Below the pieces are notes generated by a model. That model was given only the letters and a program-made list of their open reading frames with translations, did not search any database and had not been told where the DNA came from. A DNA stretch of 44,142 bases from an uncultured Clostridium sp. (GTDB taxonomy: Bacteria > Bacillota > Clostridia > TANB77 > CAG-508): NCBI GenBank assembly GCA_948468505.1, contig CAOKJE010000008.1, forward strand, positions 1-44,142, in the 5' to 3' direction. The number at the start of each line of letters is the position of its first letter. Position 1 is the stretch's first letter. The position numbers and the translations under genes are program-made. Below are positions 9,565-18,939 of this stretch, piece after piece.

Positions 9565-9602
9565 AGCCCTACTTAGGTTTTCCTAAACAGGGCTACTTTT
9601 TA
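9565..9602. terminator. Intrinsic terminator of the ncRNA
   Basis: AGCCCT (9565-9570) with AGGGCT (9589-9594), extended by TTAGG/CCTAA, then TTTTTAATTTT. It also lies at the end of the convergent gene 9600-10268. Confidence 0.85.
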
Positions 9603-10268
9603 ATTTTCGTATAAATCGTATAAACCATTTACTTCACGTGGCATAATTGGTGGTCTTGGTTCTCCTCCTTGAGGTGGAAATGGTGGACGAAGAGCTCCTC
9701 CATGTGGTGGTGGAAATGGTGGTCTCATTGGTGGACGAGGTGGTCGATTCTCTTCATGTCCTGGTCTTCCTAAAAATTCTCTTATTAATAAAATTCGAAT
9801 TAAATCTTGTAAACCTCTATTCCTAAATTGTCTATCTTCTCCTCTATTCTCTTGTGGTTTTTCAGTAGCACTTGACGCAACGCTATTGGCATGATTTATT
9901 TTGTTACCAGATGTAGAATTAGTAGTTCGATTGTTGATAGTTGTTCCTACTTCATTGGTTAAATTAATCGTTACATTAATTTCATTATCATTTTCTATGG
10001 ATAGATAAATTTCATTGGTTAATTCGTCAATTAATTCTTCTGTAATTGGCTTTGTATTTGTCATGCAAGCTTTATTTATCATGGGATAAACAATTTTATA
10101 AATTTCTGGGTAGCAACTTTTTAGCTGTGTACTTTGAGAGTTGTTTGTTTCCATGTCCATTGGCATAGTTTCATAGGCATTTGTCATATAGCAGTTTTCA
10201 CTATTACTTCCATAGTTTGGATACCCTAAAATGCTTCGTATGTAGTCCTCGTAACTTTCTTGATACAT
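9600..10268 (-). CDS. Hypothetical protein with Pro-rich C-terminus
   Basis: 222 residues. The N-terminal half (YEDYIRSILGYPN, CYPEIYKIVYPMINKAC) looks like a small helical clostridial domain; the centre is Asn/Thr-rich; residues from about 170 are Pro/Gly-rich with repeated RPPFPP motifs, as in surface or spore-coat proteins. No signal peptide is seen. The ribosome binding site AAGGAGGTATATTAT precedes the ATG. Function unknown; a coat-associated role is a guess. Confidence 0.6.
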   Translation of the reverse strand: MYQESYEDYIRSILGYPNYGSNSENCYMTNAYETMPMDMETNNSQSTQLKSCYPEIYKIVYPMINKACMTNTKPITEELIDELTNEIYLSIENDNEINVTINLTNEVGTTINNRTTNSTSGNKINHANSVASSATEKPQENRGEDRQFRNRGLQDLIRILLIREFLGRPGHEENRPPRPPMRPPFPPPHGGALRPPFPPQGGEPRPPIMPREVNGLYDLYEN

Positions 10269-10329
10269 ATAATATACCTCCTTATTATTTTGTATATTAT
10301 ATGAAAATAAGTCTAAAATGTGTTATTTT

Positions 10330-11734
10330 TTATAACTTACAAACTAATTCCTTAAACTGATTTCCTCGATCTGCAAAATCTTTAAACATATCAAAACTTG
10401 CACTAGCAGGAGAAAATAAAACAACATCTCCGAGGATTTGCTATCTTACCGTGCTAAAGCCACCGTTTGCTCTAAACTATCGCACATATGAATAGCCAAA
10501 TTCTTATTTTGATTTTCCAATTCTTGTTTTACCACATCAAAAATCTTACCAGCCGTTTGGCCAATTAGTAGCAATCCTTTCACCTTTTCTACTATTGGCT
10601 TAGCAAGTGGTTTATAATCCAAATTTTTATCATAGCCACCAGCAATTAATACAATTTTTTCGTCAAAAGCATTTAAGCCAGATAATGTCCTAGTCGGAGA
10701 AGAACTAGCTGAATCATTATACCATTTTACTTGCCCTATTTCTCTGACAAACTCAATTCTATGTGCTACTGGTTTAAATTCCCTAATAGCCTTTGCAGTA
10801 TCCTCTATAGAGGCCAATGTTTTCGTTGCCGCAAAAGCGGTTGCTATATTTTCTAGATTATGGCTACCTCTTAAAATAGCCTCTTCTCCATTAAAAATAT
10901 GCCCTCTTACACTATCTACACATTCTTTTATCACTTTTCCGCTCTACTATAAAGCCATTATCTAATTTTTCTTTGTGGCTAAAGAATACCACTTTCCCCT
11001 TCGCTTCTTTTGCACAATTTTTTGTAATTTCATTGTCATAATTTAAAATTAAAATGCCATCCTCCTTTTGATATTTAAATATATTTTTCTTGGCATCAAT
11101 GTACTCTTCATAGTCTTTATGAATATTTAAATGATTTGGGGTTACATTAGTAATAACAGAAATATCTGGGCTTATTTCCATGCCCATTAACTGAAAACTA
11201 CTTAGCTCTAGCACAACAATATCTTCTGGTGTCATTTCTGGAAGTTGTGTAAATAGTGGTGTTCCAATATTCCCACCTAAAAAAGTACGATAGCCGGGCT
11301 TTTTCTAAAATGGCATGAATTAAGCTAGTGGTTGTTGTTTTTCCATCACTTCCTGTTACGCCAATTATTTTACAAGGACACATTTTCATTAACATTTCAA
11401 TTTCTGTTGTAACAATGGCTCCTCTTTTTCTTTCTTGCTCTAACTCTGGTTTAGTTGGCAAACAGCTTGGTGAGCGAAATATCATATCAAAATCTTTTAA
11501 ATTTTCCAAGCAATTTTTTCCAAAATATGCTTTAAACTGATAGTTTTTCAATTTTTCTTTTAGACTTTTAGAAATAGTATCTTCATTTCTTTCATCAAAA
11601 ACAATTACCTTAGCATTTTTTTCGTACATCCAATCTAATAGCGGTAAATTGCTAACACCTAACCCTATGATTGCCACTTTTCGAAATTTTATGTATTTTT
11701 CAAATTCTTCTAATTTGGTGTTGACAAAACTCAT
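10330..11734 (-). CDS. murD: UDP-N-acetylmuramoylalanine--D-glutamate ligase, with four CGG recoding sites
   Basis: MurD adds D-Glu to UDP-MurNAc-Ala in the cytoplasmic stage of peptidoglycan synthesis. Motifs are the N-terminal [10 protein letters not shown], the Mur ligase P-loop [15 protein letters not shown] (about residue 115), [16 protein letters not shown], and [15 protein letters not shown]. In plain reading the gene is four pieces. In-frame CGG codons at 11296-11294, 10941-10939, 10451-10449 and 10432-10430 coincide with the breaks. Skipping each C gives [42 protein letters not shown], and the normal MurD end with [17 protein letters not shown], a product of about 466 residues. AAGGAGGATATTTAAC precedes the ATG at 11734. 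Confidence 0.92.
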
Positions 11735-11887
11735 GTTAAATATCCTCCTTATTATAGTCTTATTGTATTTCTTTTTCTTAATTTTGTTCATTATATCGCA
11801 AATGTTAAAAAAAGACAAATCAAATTTTGTATATTTTTAAAATGTTTCGGTAAAAATATGATTGAAACTTGAATGGAGGTGCTTTTC

Positions 11888-11986
11888 ATGTCAAAGAAAA
11901 ATAAAGAAAACAAAAACAATAATCAAAACAATAACAGAAACAATCAAAACAACAACGAAAAACAAAACAACAATAACTGCAGATAG
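11888..11986 (+). CDS. 32-residue Asn-rich microprotein
   Basis: ATG at 11888 with GGAGGT 7 bases upstream, reading Met-Ser-Lys-Lys-Asn then mostly Asn, Gln and Lys to a TAG at 11984. About half of the residues are Asn. Divergent from murD and immediately before a REP-like repeat. Function unknown; the good ribosome binding site argues that it is translated. Confidence 0.5.
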   Translation: MSKKNKENKNNNQNNNRNNQNNNEKQNNNNCR

Positions 11987-12117
11987 GGATTCGGGGACGT
12001 TCCTTAAATCCCTATTCTAGGGATTAAGGGACACTCCTTAATCTTTTTTATATTCTAGATTTCAAGGAGTGTCCCCCATTCCCCAAAGTGGGGATTTAAG
12101 GAACGTCCCCTGCTCCC
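11985..12117. repeat. REP-like element with nested inverted repeats
   Basis: Outer perfect arms are 11993-12012 and 12091-12110 (core GGGGACGTTCCTTAAAT). Inner arms are 12028-12039 and 12064-12075 (GGGACACTCCTT and its complement). Same GGGGACG family as the repeats at 7456, 18159 and 28631. It fills the gap between the microprotein and the end of upp and may terminate both. Confidence 0.85.
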
Positions 12118-12122
12118 CATCT

Positions 12123-12749
12123 TTATTTAGTTCCAAATATTCTGTCTCCAGCATCGCCAAGTCCTGGTACAATATATCCGATGTCATTTAATTTTTCGTC
12201 AACAGCTGCGGTATATATTTGCACATCTGGATGTTCATTTTGTAATTTTTCAATTCCCTCTGGTGCTGATAAAATACATAAAAATTTAATTTTTTTCACA
12301 CCATCTTCTTTTAACATGGTAATAGTATCAGTTGCAGAGCCTCCTGTTGCAAGCATTGGGTCTAATACAATTACTTCACGGTCTTTAATATCTTTTGGCA
12401 TTTTGTAATAGTAACGAACTGGTTTTAAGGTTTCTTCGTCACGGTATAAGCCAACATGACCAATTTTTGCATTTGGCATGGCTTTTAATAAACCATCAAG
12501 CATTCCTGTTCCTGCTCTTAAAATAGGAACAAAAGCGTATTGATTTTCGTCTAAAGACTGTACCTTTGTGGTTCCTATTGGTGTTTCGATTTCAATTTCT
12601 TCTAATGTGGCATCTGCCATTGCTTCATAACATAAAAATGTGGCAATTTCGCCAATGATTTCCCTAAATTCTTTGGTTCCTGTATTTTTGTTTCGAATAA
12701 TTGATAATTTGTGTTGAATTAATGGATTTTTTAAAATAATTGCATTCAT
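12123..12749 (-). CDS. upp: Uracil phosphoribosyltransferase
   Basis: 208 residues, standard UPRT length. Makes UMP from uracil and PRPP. The PRPP loop [14 protein letters not shown] (about 131-144), the [15 protein letters not shown] motif and the C-terminal [11 protein letters not shown] are typical. GGAAGGAAGTAG precedes the ATG. It follows uraA by 84 bases, forming a uracil uptake and salvage pair. Confidence 0.97.
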   Translation of the reverse strand: MNAIILKNPLIQHKLSIIRNKNTGTKEFREIIGEIATFLCYEAMADATLEEIEIETPIGTTKVQSLDENQYAFVPILRAGTGMLDGLLKAMPNAKIGHVGLYRDEETLKPVRYYYKMPKDIKDREVIVLDPMLATGGSATDTITMLKEDGVKKIKFLCILSAPEGIEKLQNEHPDVQIYTAAVDEKLNDIGYIVPGLGDAGDRIFGTK

Positions 12750-12833
12750 TTTACTACTTCCTTCCTTTATTTCAATTTTTTGTACCTTTTCTTCTGTTTT
12801 TGTTTCTTTTGCAACTTGTGGTGTCGTTGTTGC

Positions 12834-14189
12834 TTATCCTACCTGCTTTTCTTCTATTGGTTCTGGATTTACTCTTGCTTTTTTGGTGATTTCCTCTTCT
12901 TGGTTTGCTTCTTTTTCGGCTGGCAAGCATAGATTTAATAAAATTCCAATAATGGCAGCTAAACTCATTCCTGATATGGTAATAGATAAATCACCAGAAA
13001 CAATCGAAATGGCTGCCCCTCCTAGTCCTAGAACTAACATAGTTGAAGCTACTACTACATTTTTTGATTTTCCAAAGTCAACTTGATTCTGAATTAGAAC
13101 CTTTAATCCATTTACTGCAATAAATCCATATAGTAATAAAGAAACACCTCCTAGCACTGGATTTGGTATAGTAGAAACAATCGCTGTGAATTTTCCTAAA
13201 AAACCTAAGCAAATGGCAAAAATAGCAGCTAAACCAATGACCCATATGGATGCTATTTTCGTCATTCCTACAACAGATGTATTTTCTCCATAAGTTGTGT
13301 TGGCAGGTCCTCCAAAAATTCCTGCTATAAATGTTGCAATACCATCACCTAATAAAGTTCTATCAAGTCCTGGGTCTTTTAATAAATCTTTTCCAACAAT
13401 GATTCCTAATGCCGTATGATCACCAATATGTTCACACATAGTAACCAGTGCAATTGGTGCAATGGTAAGAAGTGCTGTAAAATTTGGTGTATAACTTATA
13501 AATGGTATCATAAAGTTTGGCATACTAAAGAAGGATGCCTCTATTACTGGTCCAAAGTCAACTAAGCCAAAACAAGCAGCTGAAACATATCCTACTAAAA
13601 TACCAATCAAAAATGGTATGATTTTAATAAATCCTTTTCCTCTAACCATAACAATGGCTGTTGTTAAAAAAGTAATTAAGGCTACTGTTACGCCTCTCCA
13701 ATCAACTTCTGTTCCACTTCCAAGCCCAACTTGAGAAATGGCATTTGGTGCTAAGCCTAAACCAATAATCATAATCATTGGTCCAATTACAATTGGTGGT
13801 AATAATTTATCAAGCCAGTTTTTCCCTACTAATTTAACAATAATAGCAAATATAACGTAAATTAGCCCTACTGCCATAACACCTGTCATGGCACCTGCTG
13901 TTCCTCCTTTTAAAAATGCTGCTGCAAGTGGTGCAATAAAAGCAAACGAACTGCCTAAGTATACAGGTGATTTTCCTTTTGTACATAAAATATAAATTAA
14001 CGTTCCAATTCCTGATGTTACTAGCGCTACTGGTATGGTTAATACCTCCTGCCCTGCTGCAGTATTTACTAAGATTGGTACTAAAATGGTTGCTCCAAAC
14101 ATGGCAAATACGTGTTGGATTGCTAAGATAATCCATTTGGCTACCTTTGGTTTTTCATTTACACCTAGTAGTAGTTTTTCTTGCTCCAT
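12834..14189 (-). CDS. uraA: Uracil:proton symporter (NCS2 family)
   Basis: 451 residues with the many hydrophobic helices of the nucleobase:cation symporter-2 family. GLGLAPNAISQ, the catalytic-helix segment ALVTMCEHIGDHTALG and FGGPANTTYGENTSVVG match UraA/PyrP. Imports uracil for the upp product. The C-terminus has a charged cytoplasmic tail. GGGGGAAC precedes the ATG. Confidence 0.95.
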   Translation of the reverse strand: MEQEKLLLGVNEKPKVAKWIILAIQHVFAMFGATILVPILVNTAAGQEVLTIPVALVTSGIGTLIYILCTKGKSPVYLGSSFAFIAPLAAAFLKGGTAGAMTGVMAVGLIYVIFAIIVKLVGKNWLDKLLPPIVIGPMIMIIGLGLAPNAISQVGLGSGTEVDWRGVTVALITFLTTAIVMVRGKGFIKIIPFLIGILVGYVSAACFGLVDFGPVIEASFFSMPNFMIPFISYTPNFTALLTIAPIALVTMCEHIGDHTALGIIVGKDLLKDPGLDRTLLGDGIATFIAGIFGGPANTTYGENTSVVGMTKIASIWVIGLAAIFAICLGFLGKFTAIVSTIPNPVLGGVSLLLYGFIAVNGLKVLIQNQVDFGKSKNVVVASTMLVLGLGGAAISIVSGDLSITISGMSLAAIIGILLNLCLPAEKEANQEEEITKKARVNPEPIEEKQVG

Positions 14190-14249
14190 TCAAAGTTCCC
14201 CCTTTTAAATTTAGTTTTTATTTTTGGGTGCAAAAGAAAGACTTGAAAA

Positions 14250-14282
14250 AAGATATTAATTTCAAACGAAAATTAATATCTT
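14250..14282 (-). terminator. Terminator or attenuator hairpin before uraA
   Basis: AAGATATTAATTT (14250-14262) and AAATTAATATCTT (14270-14282) form a perfect 13-bp stem with a 7-base loop, followed on the minus strand by TTTTT. It lies about 60 bases upstream of the uraA ATG and 220 bases after hydA, so it may end the hyd operon or attenuate uraA-upp. Confidence 0.7.
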
Positions 14283-14503
14283 ATCAAATATATTTTGTTA
14301 TTTTATTGAAATCAAATGCAAAAACAACAGCTATTGCTACTGCTTTTTTTGAGCTATTTACTTTTTGTCTATTTTTTGTTATTTTTGTCATTTTTTGCAC
14401 CTCTTATAAAAATATACTATATTTTTATAAAATATGCAAGTATTTTCATAAAATATTTTACTGTCCTGTCCCCATTTATTCCCGGAACCAGTGGGGACGA
14501 TTT
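14283..14503. other. Intergenic region between hydA and uraA
   Basis: T-rich sequence without a supported gene. The only structure I see besides the hairpin at 14250-14282 is a short GGGGAC-type pair (GTCCCCA near 14469 and TGGGGAC near 14492), a possible REP remnant. Confidence 0.4.
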
Positions 14504-16255
14504 TTATATTTGATATTTTTCTCTTTTTTGATAACTAGTATGTAACAGTTTCTCAGCACGGTAGCTTCCTGGTTTTTCTAAAAATTCTTCATAAATCTTT
14601 TTAACAATAGGGTTTTCATGAGATTTTCGAATGGTGCTTTTTTCGTCAATCGAATATAAGGCGTCTGCTCGTAATTTTCTAACATCTACTTCTGCACGGA
14701 TTTTTGAGCTTTTAATTGGTTGACCACCGCCCATAACACAGCCTCCTGGGCATGCCATGATTTCTACAAATTGATAGTTAGCTTTTCCAGATTTTATTTC
14801 TTCTAATATTTTTTGAGCATTGGCTAAACCACTTGCTGCAACGACCGTTATTTCTTTTCCTGCTATGGTTACGGTTGCTTTTTTGATGCCATCTCCTCCA
14901 CGAATTTCTTCAAAGTTAATTTTTTATAAAGTTTCTCCTGTTAAGGTATCTTGCGATGTACGTAAGGCTGCTTCCATCACACATCCCGTTGTTCCAAAAA
15001 TTGCGGCAGCTCATGTTGCTTCTCCCATTGGGCTATCAAATTGGCTATCTTCTAACTTGGTAAATTCGATATTGGCTTGTTTAATCATTCTGGAAAGCTC
15101 ACGGGTAGTAATGACATTATCTACGTCATATAATTCCTCATTTTTCATTTCTGCTCTTTGTCTTTCAAATTTTTTGGCAATACATGGCATAACTGATACC
15201 ACATAAATTTTTTTAGGGTCAATGCCTTCTTTTTTAGCATAATAGGTTTTTAAAAGTGCGCCAAACATTTGATGTGGTGATTTACAAGTAGATAGATGTG
15301 GCAATAACTCTGGCTCGTTCATTTCGATGTATTTGACCCATCCTGGACTACAAGAGGTAATCATAGGAAGATTCTCATTTTCTTGAAATCTTTCGATAAA
15401 TTCGTTTGCTTCCTCCATAATGGTAAAGTCTGCACCAGTATTGGTATCAAATACCTTATCAAACCCTAGTCTTTTTAGCGAAGTTACCATTTTACCGGTT
15501 ACGTTTTCTCCTATCGGCATGTCAAACTCCTCACCTAAAGCTACTCTTACTGCTGGTGCTGTTTGTGCAATTACATAGGTGTCAGGGTCTTTTAGTTTTA
15601 CCCATACCTCGTCAATCGTTTCTTTTTCATGCAAAGCACCTGTCGGGCAAGCCTCTATACATTGCCCACAAAAAGTACAGTTTACATCATTTAGGCTATG
15701 GTCACCAACCGTTGAAATACAAGAATCAAAACCTCTATTAATGCAGTCAATTGCTCCTATTTTTTGTACATTTTTACAAGCTGCTACACATCTTCTACAT
15801 AAAATACATTTATTAAAATCTCTTACGATTGATGGGGATAAGTCGTCTATTTGGTGTTTCGCTCTTTGCCCTTCAAATTCTACTTTAGAAATGTTAAATT
15901 TTGTTGCTAACTCTTGTAGCTCGCAATTACCAGAACGAGTACAGGTTAGGCAATCTTTGGCATGGTTAGATATGATTAAATCTAATATTACATGTCTTGC
16001 TTCCATTACGTTTGGAGTGTTGGTATGTACTATCATCCCTTCTTCTACTTTTTGGATACAAGATGTCGCAAAACCTCTTCTTCCTTCTACTTCTACAATG
16101 CACATACGACAATCTCCTACTTCGTTAATGTCTTTTAAGAAACATAAGGTTGGAATGTCTATTCCTGCTTGTCTTGCTGCTTGCAGGATTGTAGTTCCTT
16201 TTTTTGCTTTTACTTCTTGGTTGTCTATGGTTAGGGTTACTAAATCTTCTTTCAT
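14504..16255 (-). CDS. hydA: [FeFe]-hydrogenase catalytic subunit HydA, with two in-frame nonsense codons
   Basis: Reading one frame throughout gives 583 codons, the normal size of the bifurcating HydA. The N-terminal [2Fe-2S] domain (CFLKDINEVGDCRMC), the His-containing cluster motif, and two 4Fe-4S ferredoxin motifs (CILCRRCVAAC, CTFCGQCIEACP) are followed by the H-cluster motifs TSCSPGW, MPCIAKKFE and EIMACPGGCVMGGGQP. Codon 415 is TGA (15013-15011), where the family motif has Gly (GEAT-G-AAAIFG), and codon 444 is TAA (14926-14924), where Glu is likely. Both would be G-to-T changes from GGA and GAA. There is no in-frame CGG. Either the gene is freshly inactivated, these are base errors, or the stops are read through. 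Follows hydB by 23 bases with AAGGAGGAAAATT. Confidence 0.8.
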
Positions 16256-16278
16256 AATTTTCCTCCTTATTTTTACAA

Positions 16279-18138
16279 TTAGCCAATCGCTTTAAATGGG
16301 CAACTAGTTAAACAAGTACCACATTTTATACATTTATCTTGATTAATCACACGTTTTTCCCTTGCTTCGCCTTCAATTGCAGAAACGGGACAAGATTTTT
16401 GGCACAAGCCACAACCCTTGCACTTATCTTCATGAATCGTAATTTTAGACATCGCCTTACACTCTAAAGCTCTACAATTTTTATCAATCGCATGCTCTTT
16501 AAATTCTTCTCTAAAGTATTTTAAAGTACTAATGACAGGATTGGGTGCACTTTGTCCTAATCCACAAATACTTGATTTTTGAATGTTTTCTGCTAATTTT
16601 TCTAATTGATAGATATCTAGTTCTGTTCCTTTTCCCTCACATAACTTTTGTAGAATTTCATACATTCTTTTGGTTCCAATACGGCAAGGTGTGCACTTTC
16701 CACAGCTTTCGCTTACCGTAAATTCTAAGTAGAATTTTGCAAGAGATACCATACATTTTGTGTCATCCATTACAATTAGTCCTCCAGAACCCATCATAGA
16801 GCCAATGTCCTTTAATGACTCATAATCAATTGGTGTATCTAAATGCTCTTTTGGAATACAGCCACCAGATGGTCCTCCTGTTTGGGCCGCTTTAAAATCT
16901 CTACCATTGGGAATACCGCCACCAATATCATAAACAATTTCTCGTAAAGTGGTTCCCATTGGCACTTCTACTAAACCAATGTTATTGACATTACCACCTA
17001 ACGCAAATACTTTCGTTCCTTTTGAATTTTCGGTTCCAATTGAAGAATACCAATCGCTTCCCTTTAAAATAATTTGAGCAATATTGGCATAAGTTTCTAC
17101 GTTATTAATTAAGGTTGGTTTTCCCCATAACCCAGAATTTGCTGGATATGGTGGTTTTACACGTGGTTGACCACGTTTTCCCTCAATTGATTCCAATAAT
17201 GCCGTTTCTTCTCCACAAACAAAAGCACCAGCACCTAATCGAATTTCAATATCAAAATCAAAATCGCTATCAAATATATGCTCTCCTAGCAAGCCATACT
17301 CCCTTGCTTGGTTAATAGCAATTTGTAAACGTTTTACGGCGATTGGATATTCTGCTCTTACATAGATGTAGCCTTTGCTTGCTCCAATGCAGAAAGCAGC
17401 AATTGCCATTGCCTCTAGTACAGAATGTGGATCCCCCTCTAAAATACTTCTATCCATAAATGCGCCGTGGATCTCCTTCATCTGCATTACATACAACATA
17501 TTTTTGCTCTGCTTGTGCTCCGTTTGGTTAGTTCCCATTTTTTTCCGGTTGGAAAGCCTGCTCCACCTCTTCCACGAATGCCAGATTTTATAATTTCTTC
17601 AATTACCTCATCTTGTGACATTTTGGTTAGTACTTTTTCTAATGCTAAATATCCGTCAAAAGCGATATATTCTTCAATTTCCTCTGGATTTACAACCCCA
17701 CAGTTTTTAAGAGCAATTCTTTTTTGTTTTTTGTAGAAATTTAAATCGTCTAGGCTATCAACTTTACTTCCGTCAATATCTTTAGCTAGTAATCTTTCTA
17801 CTTTATTACCTTCTATAATATGAGTTCTAATAATCTCCTCGCAATCCTCTGGTTTTACATTAGCATAGAAAGTATCTTCTGGTCTTATAATTACAATGGG
17901 ACCTTTGGCACATAACCCGAAAACAGCCCGTTTTAATTACCCTAACATTTTGAATTTCTTTTTCTTGTATAAGTTTTTTGAAATTTTCCAATATCTCTGG
18001 CGATTTTGAAGAGGTACATCCTGTGCCTTGGCACACTAAAATATGTTTTTCTCTGGTATCTGCTTTTGTGTTTACTCTTAAATCTAATTCTTTTCTTTTT
18101 TCTTCTCTTATTTTTTGAATCTCTTGCCTTGTTTTCAC
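16279..18138 (-). CDS. hydB: Bifurcating hydrogenase NADH-binding subunit HydB (NuoF-like), with three CGG recoding sites
   Basis: About 618 residues. A thioredoxin-like [2Fe-2S] domain ([21 protein letters not shown]) is followed by the NuoF domain with FMN/NADH motifs [15 protein letters not shown] and NADEGDPGAFMDRS, the [14 protein letters not shown] 4Fe-4S site, and two C-terminal ferredoxin motifs. It transfers electrons between NAD(H), ferredoxin and HydA. In-frame CGG codons at 17919-17917, 17522-17520 and 17467-17465 break the plain frame. Dropping each C gives the invariant Gly in GCFGLC, in [17 protein letters not shown], and in DPGAFMDRS. The start is a GTG at 18138 with AAGGAGG 7 bases upstream. 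Confidence 0.92.
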
Positions 18139-18158
18139 TTGGAATTCCTCCTTTTTTG

Positions 18159-18274
18159 AAACCATGATTTTGGGGACGGAGGAAAAAATCATGGTCAAAT
18201 AATTTTACTTTTTAATATTCAGCTTTTACATTATGAAGCCATGATTTTTTCCTCCGTCCCCAAAATCATGGTTT
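18159..18274. repeat. REP-like element: perfect 36-bp inverted repeat
   Basis: Bases 18159-18194 and 18239-18274 are perfect inverted copies with core GGGGACGGAGGAAAAAATC. Each arm itself contains a CATGATTTT/AAAATCATG pair. It lies between hydC and hydB, and the hydC stop codon is inside it. Nearly the same sequence recurs at 28631-28720. Confidence 0.9.
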
Positions 18275-18760
18275 CATTAAATCGTCTAGCACTTGGTCTA
18301 GCTTTTGAACGGTAGCTTTTCCATAAACTTCTCCATTTACAGTAAAGACTGGTGCAAGTCCACAAGCTCCTACACATCTTGTTTCTTCTATCGAAAATAA
18401 ACCATCTTCCGTGGTTTCTCCTGGTCCAATTTTTAGTCTTTCTTGTAATCTGTCCATTATTTTTTGTGAACCTTTAACAAAACAAGCGGTTCCTAAACAT
18501 ACAGATATATTGTATTTTCCTTTTGGTTTTAATGAAAATCTTGAATAAAAGGTAACTACGCCATAGATTTCTGCCATTGGTATTGCTAAAAATTCTGATA
18601 ATTCTTTTTGTGCCCACATTGGTACATATCCATAATGCTCTTGTATTTCGTTTAGCATTTGGATTAGATTGTCTTTGATTGGTTTATATTCTGAAAAAAG
18701 TTCTTCGATAAATTTGTCTTTATTTTCTCCTCCACAACAACACTTTTCGTTTTCTTGCAT
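18266..18760 (-). CDS. hydC: Bifurcating hydrogenase subunit HydC (NuoE-like)
   Basis: 164 residues of the NuoE [2Fe-2S] family. Cluster ligands are in VCLGTACFVKG and EETRCVGACGLAPV, the usual C-x4-C and C-x3-C pairs. It is the first gene of the hydCBA operon, which couples NADH and reduced ferredoxin oxidation to H2 formation. AAGGAGGAAAAAACAAT precedes the ATG. The last codons and stop are provided by the inserted REP-like repeat. Confidence 0.93.
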   Translation of the reverse strand: MQENEKCCCGGENKDKFIEELFSEYKPIKDNLIQMLNEIQEHYGYVPMWAQKELSEFLAIPMAEIYGVVTFYSRFSLKPKGKYNISVCLGTACFVKGSQKIMDRLQERLKIGPGETTEDGLFSIEETRCVGACGLAPVFTVNGEVYGKATVQKLDQVLDDLMKP

Positions 18761-18879
18761 ATTGTTTTTTCCTCCTTCATAATATCTTATTATATAGCTA
18801 TTTAAATTATATCAAAGTAGAATTTTTTATACAATGGTTTTTTAAAATTTTATACTTTTTGTCATTTTTTGTTTTTTTA

Positions 18880-18907
18880 TTGACATTTTTGAAAAATAGT
18901 GTAAAAT
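18880..18907 (+). promoter_or_regulatory. Promoter of the DUF5684 gene
   Basis: TTGACA (18880-18885), a 16-base spacer, TAAAAT (18902-18907), 33 bases before the ATG. Confidence 0.7.
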
Positions 18908-18939
18908 ATAATTACATAAAAATAAAAGGAGGATTTATT

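Larger units (their letters stand above)
9347..9602 (+). ncRNA. Unidentified structured RNA of about 250 nt containing a tRNA-like fold
   Basis: The unit starts at a consensus promoter and ends at an intrinsic terminator, and no convincing CDS lies between. Besides the tRNA-like part (9377-9463) it has a 9-bp hairpin TCTCGCATC/GATGTGAGA (9466-9487) and an 8-bp hairpin ACAGTATG/CATATTGT further on. I could not match it to tmRNA, 6S, SRP RNA or RNase P. Confidence 0.55.

Noticed and set aside
9347-9602. tmRNA, 6S RNA or SRP RNA
   Set aside because: No tag ORF or tmRNA acceptor ends, no 6S-type long bulged hairpin, and no SRP Alu or GGAA tetraloop signature are visible.
15011-15013. A general UGA=Gly code as in Gracilibacteria
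   Set aside because: UGA terminates several genes here (for example the CoaE-like gene at 103, ymdB at 24686, the permease at 7581), and hydA also has an in-frame TAA.
15011-15013. Selenocysteine insertion in hydA
   Set aside because: The position is a conserved Gly, not a catalytic Cys, and I see no SECIS-like hairpin directly downstream.
15579-16295. 238-residue plus-strand ORF opposite hydA
   Set aside because: Antisense shadow of the iron-sulfur domains of HydA; its cysteine and serine pattern mirrors the hydA codons.
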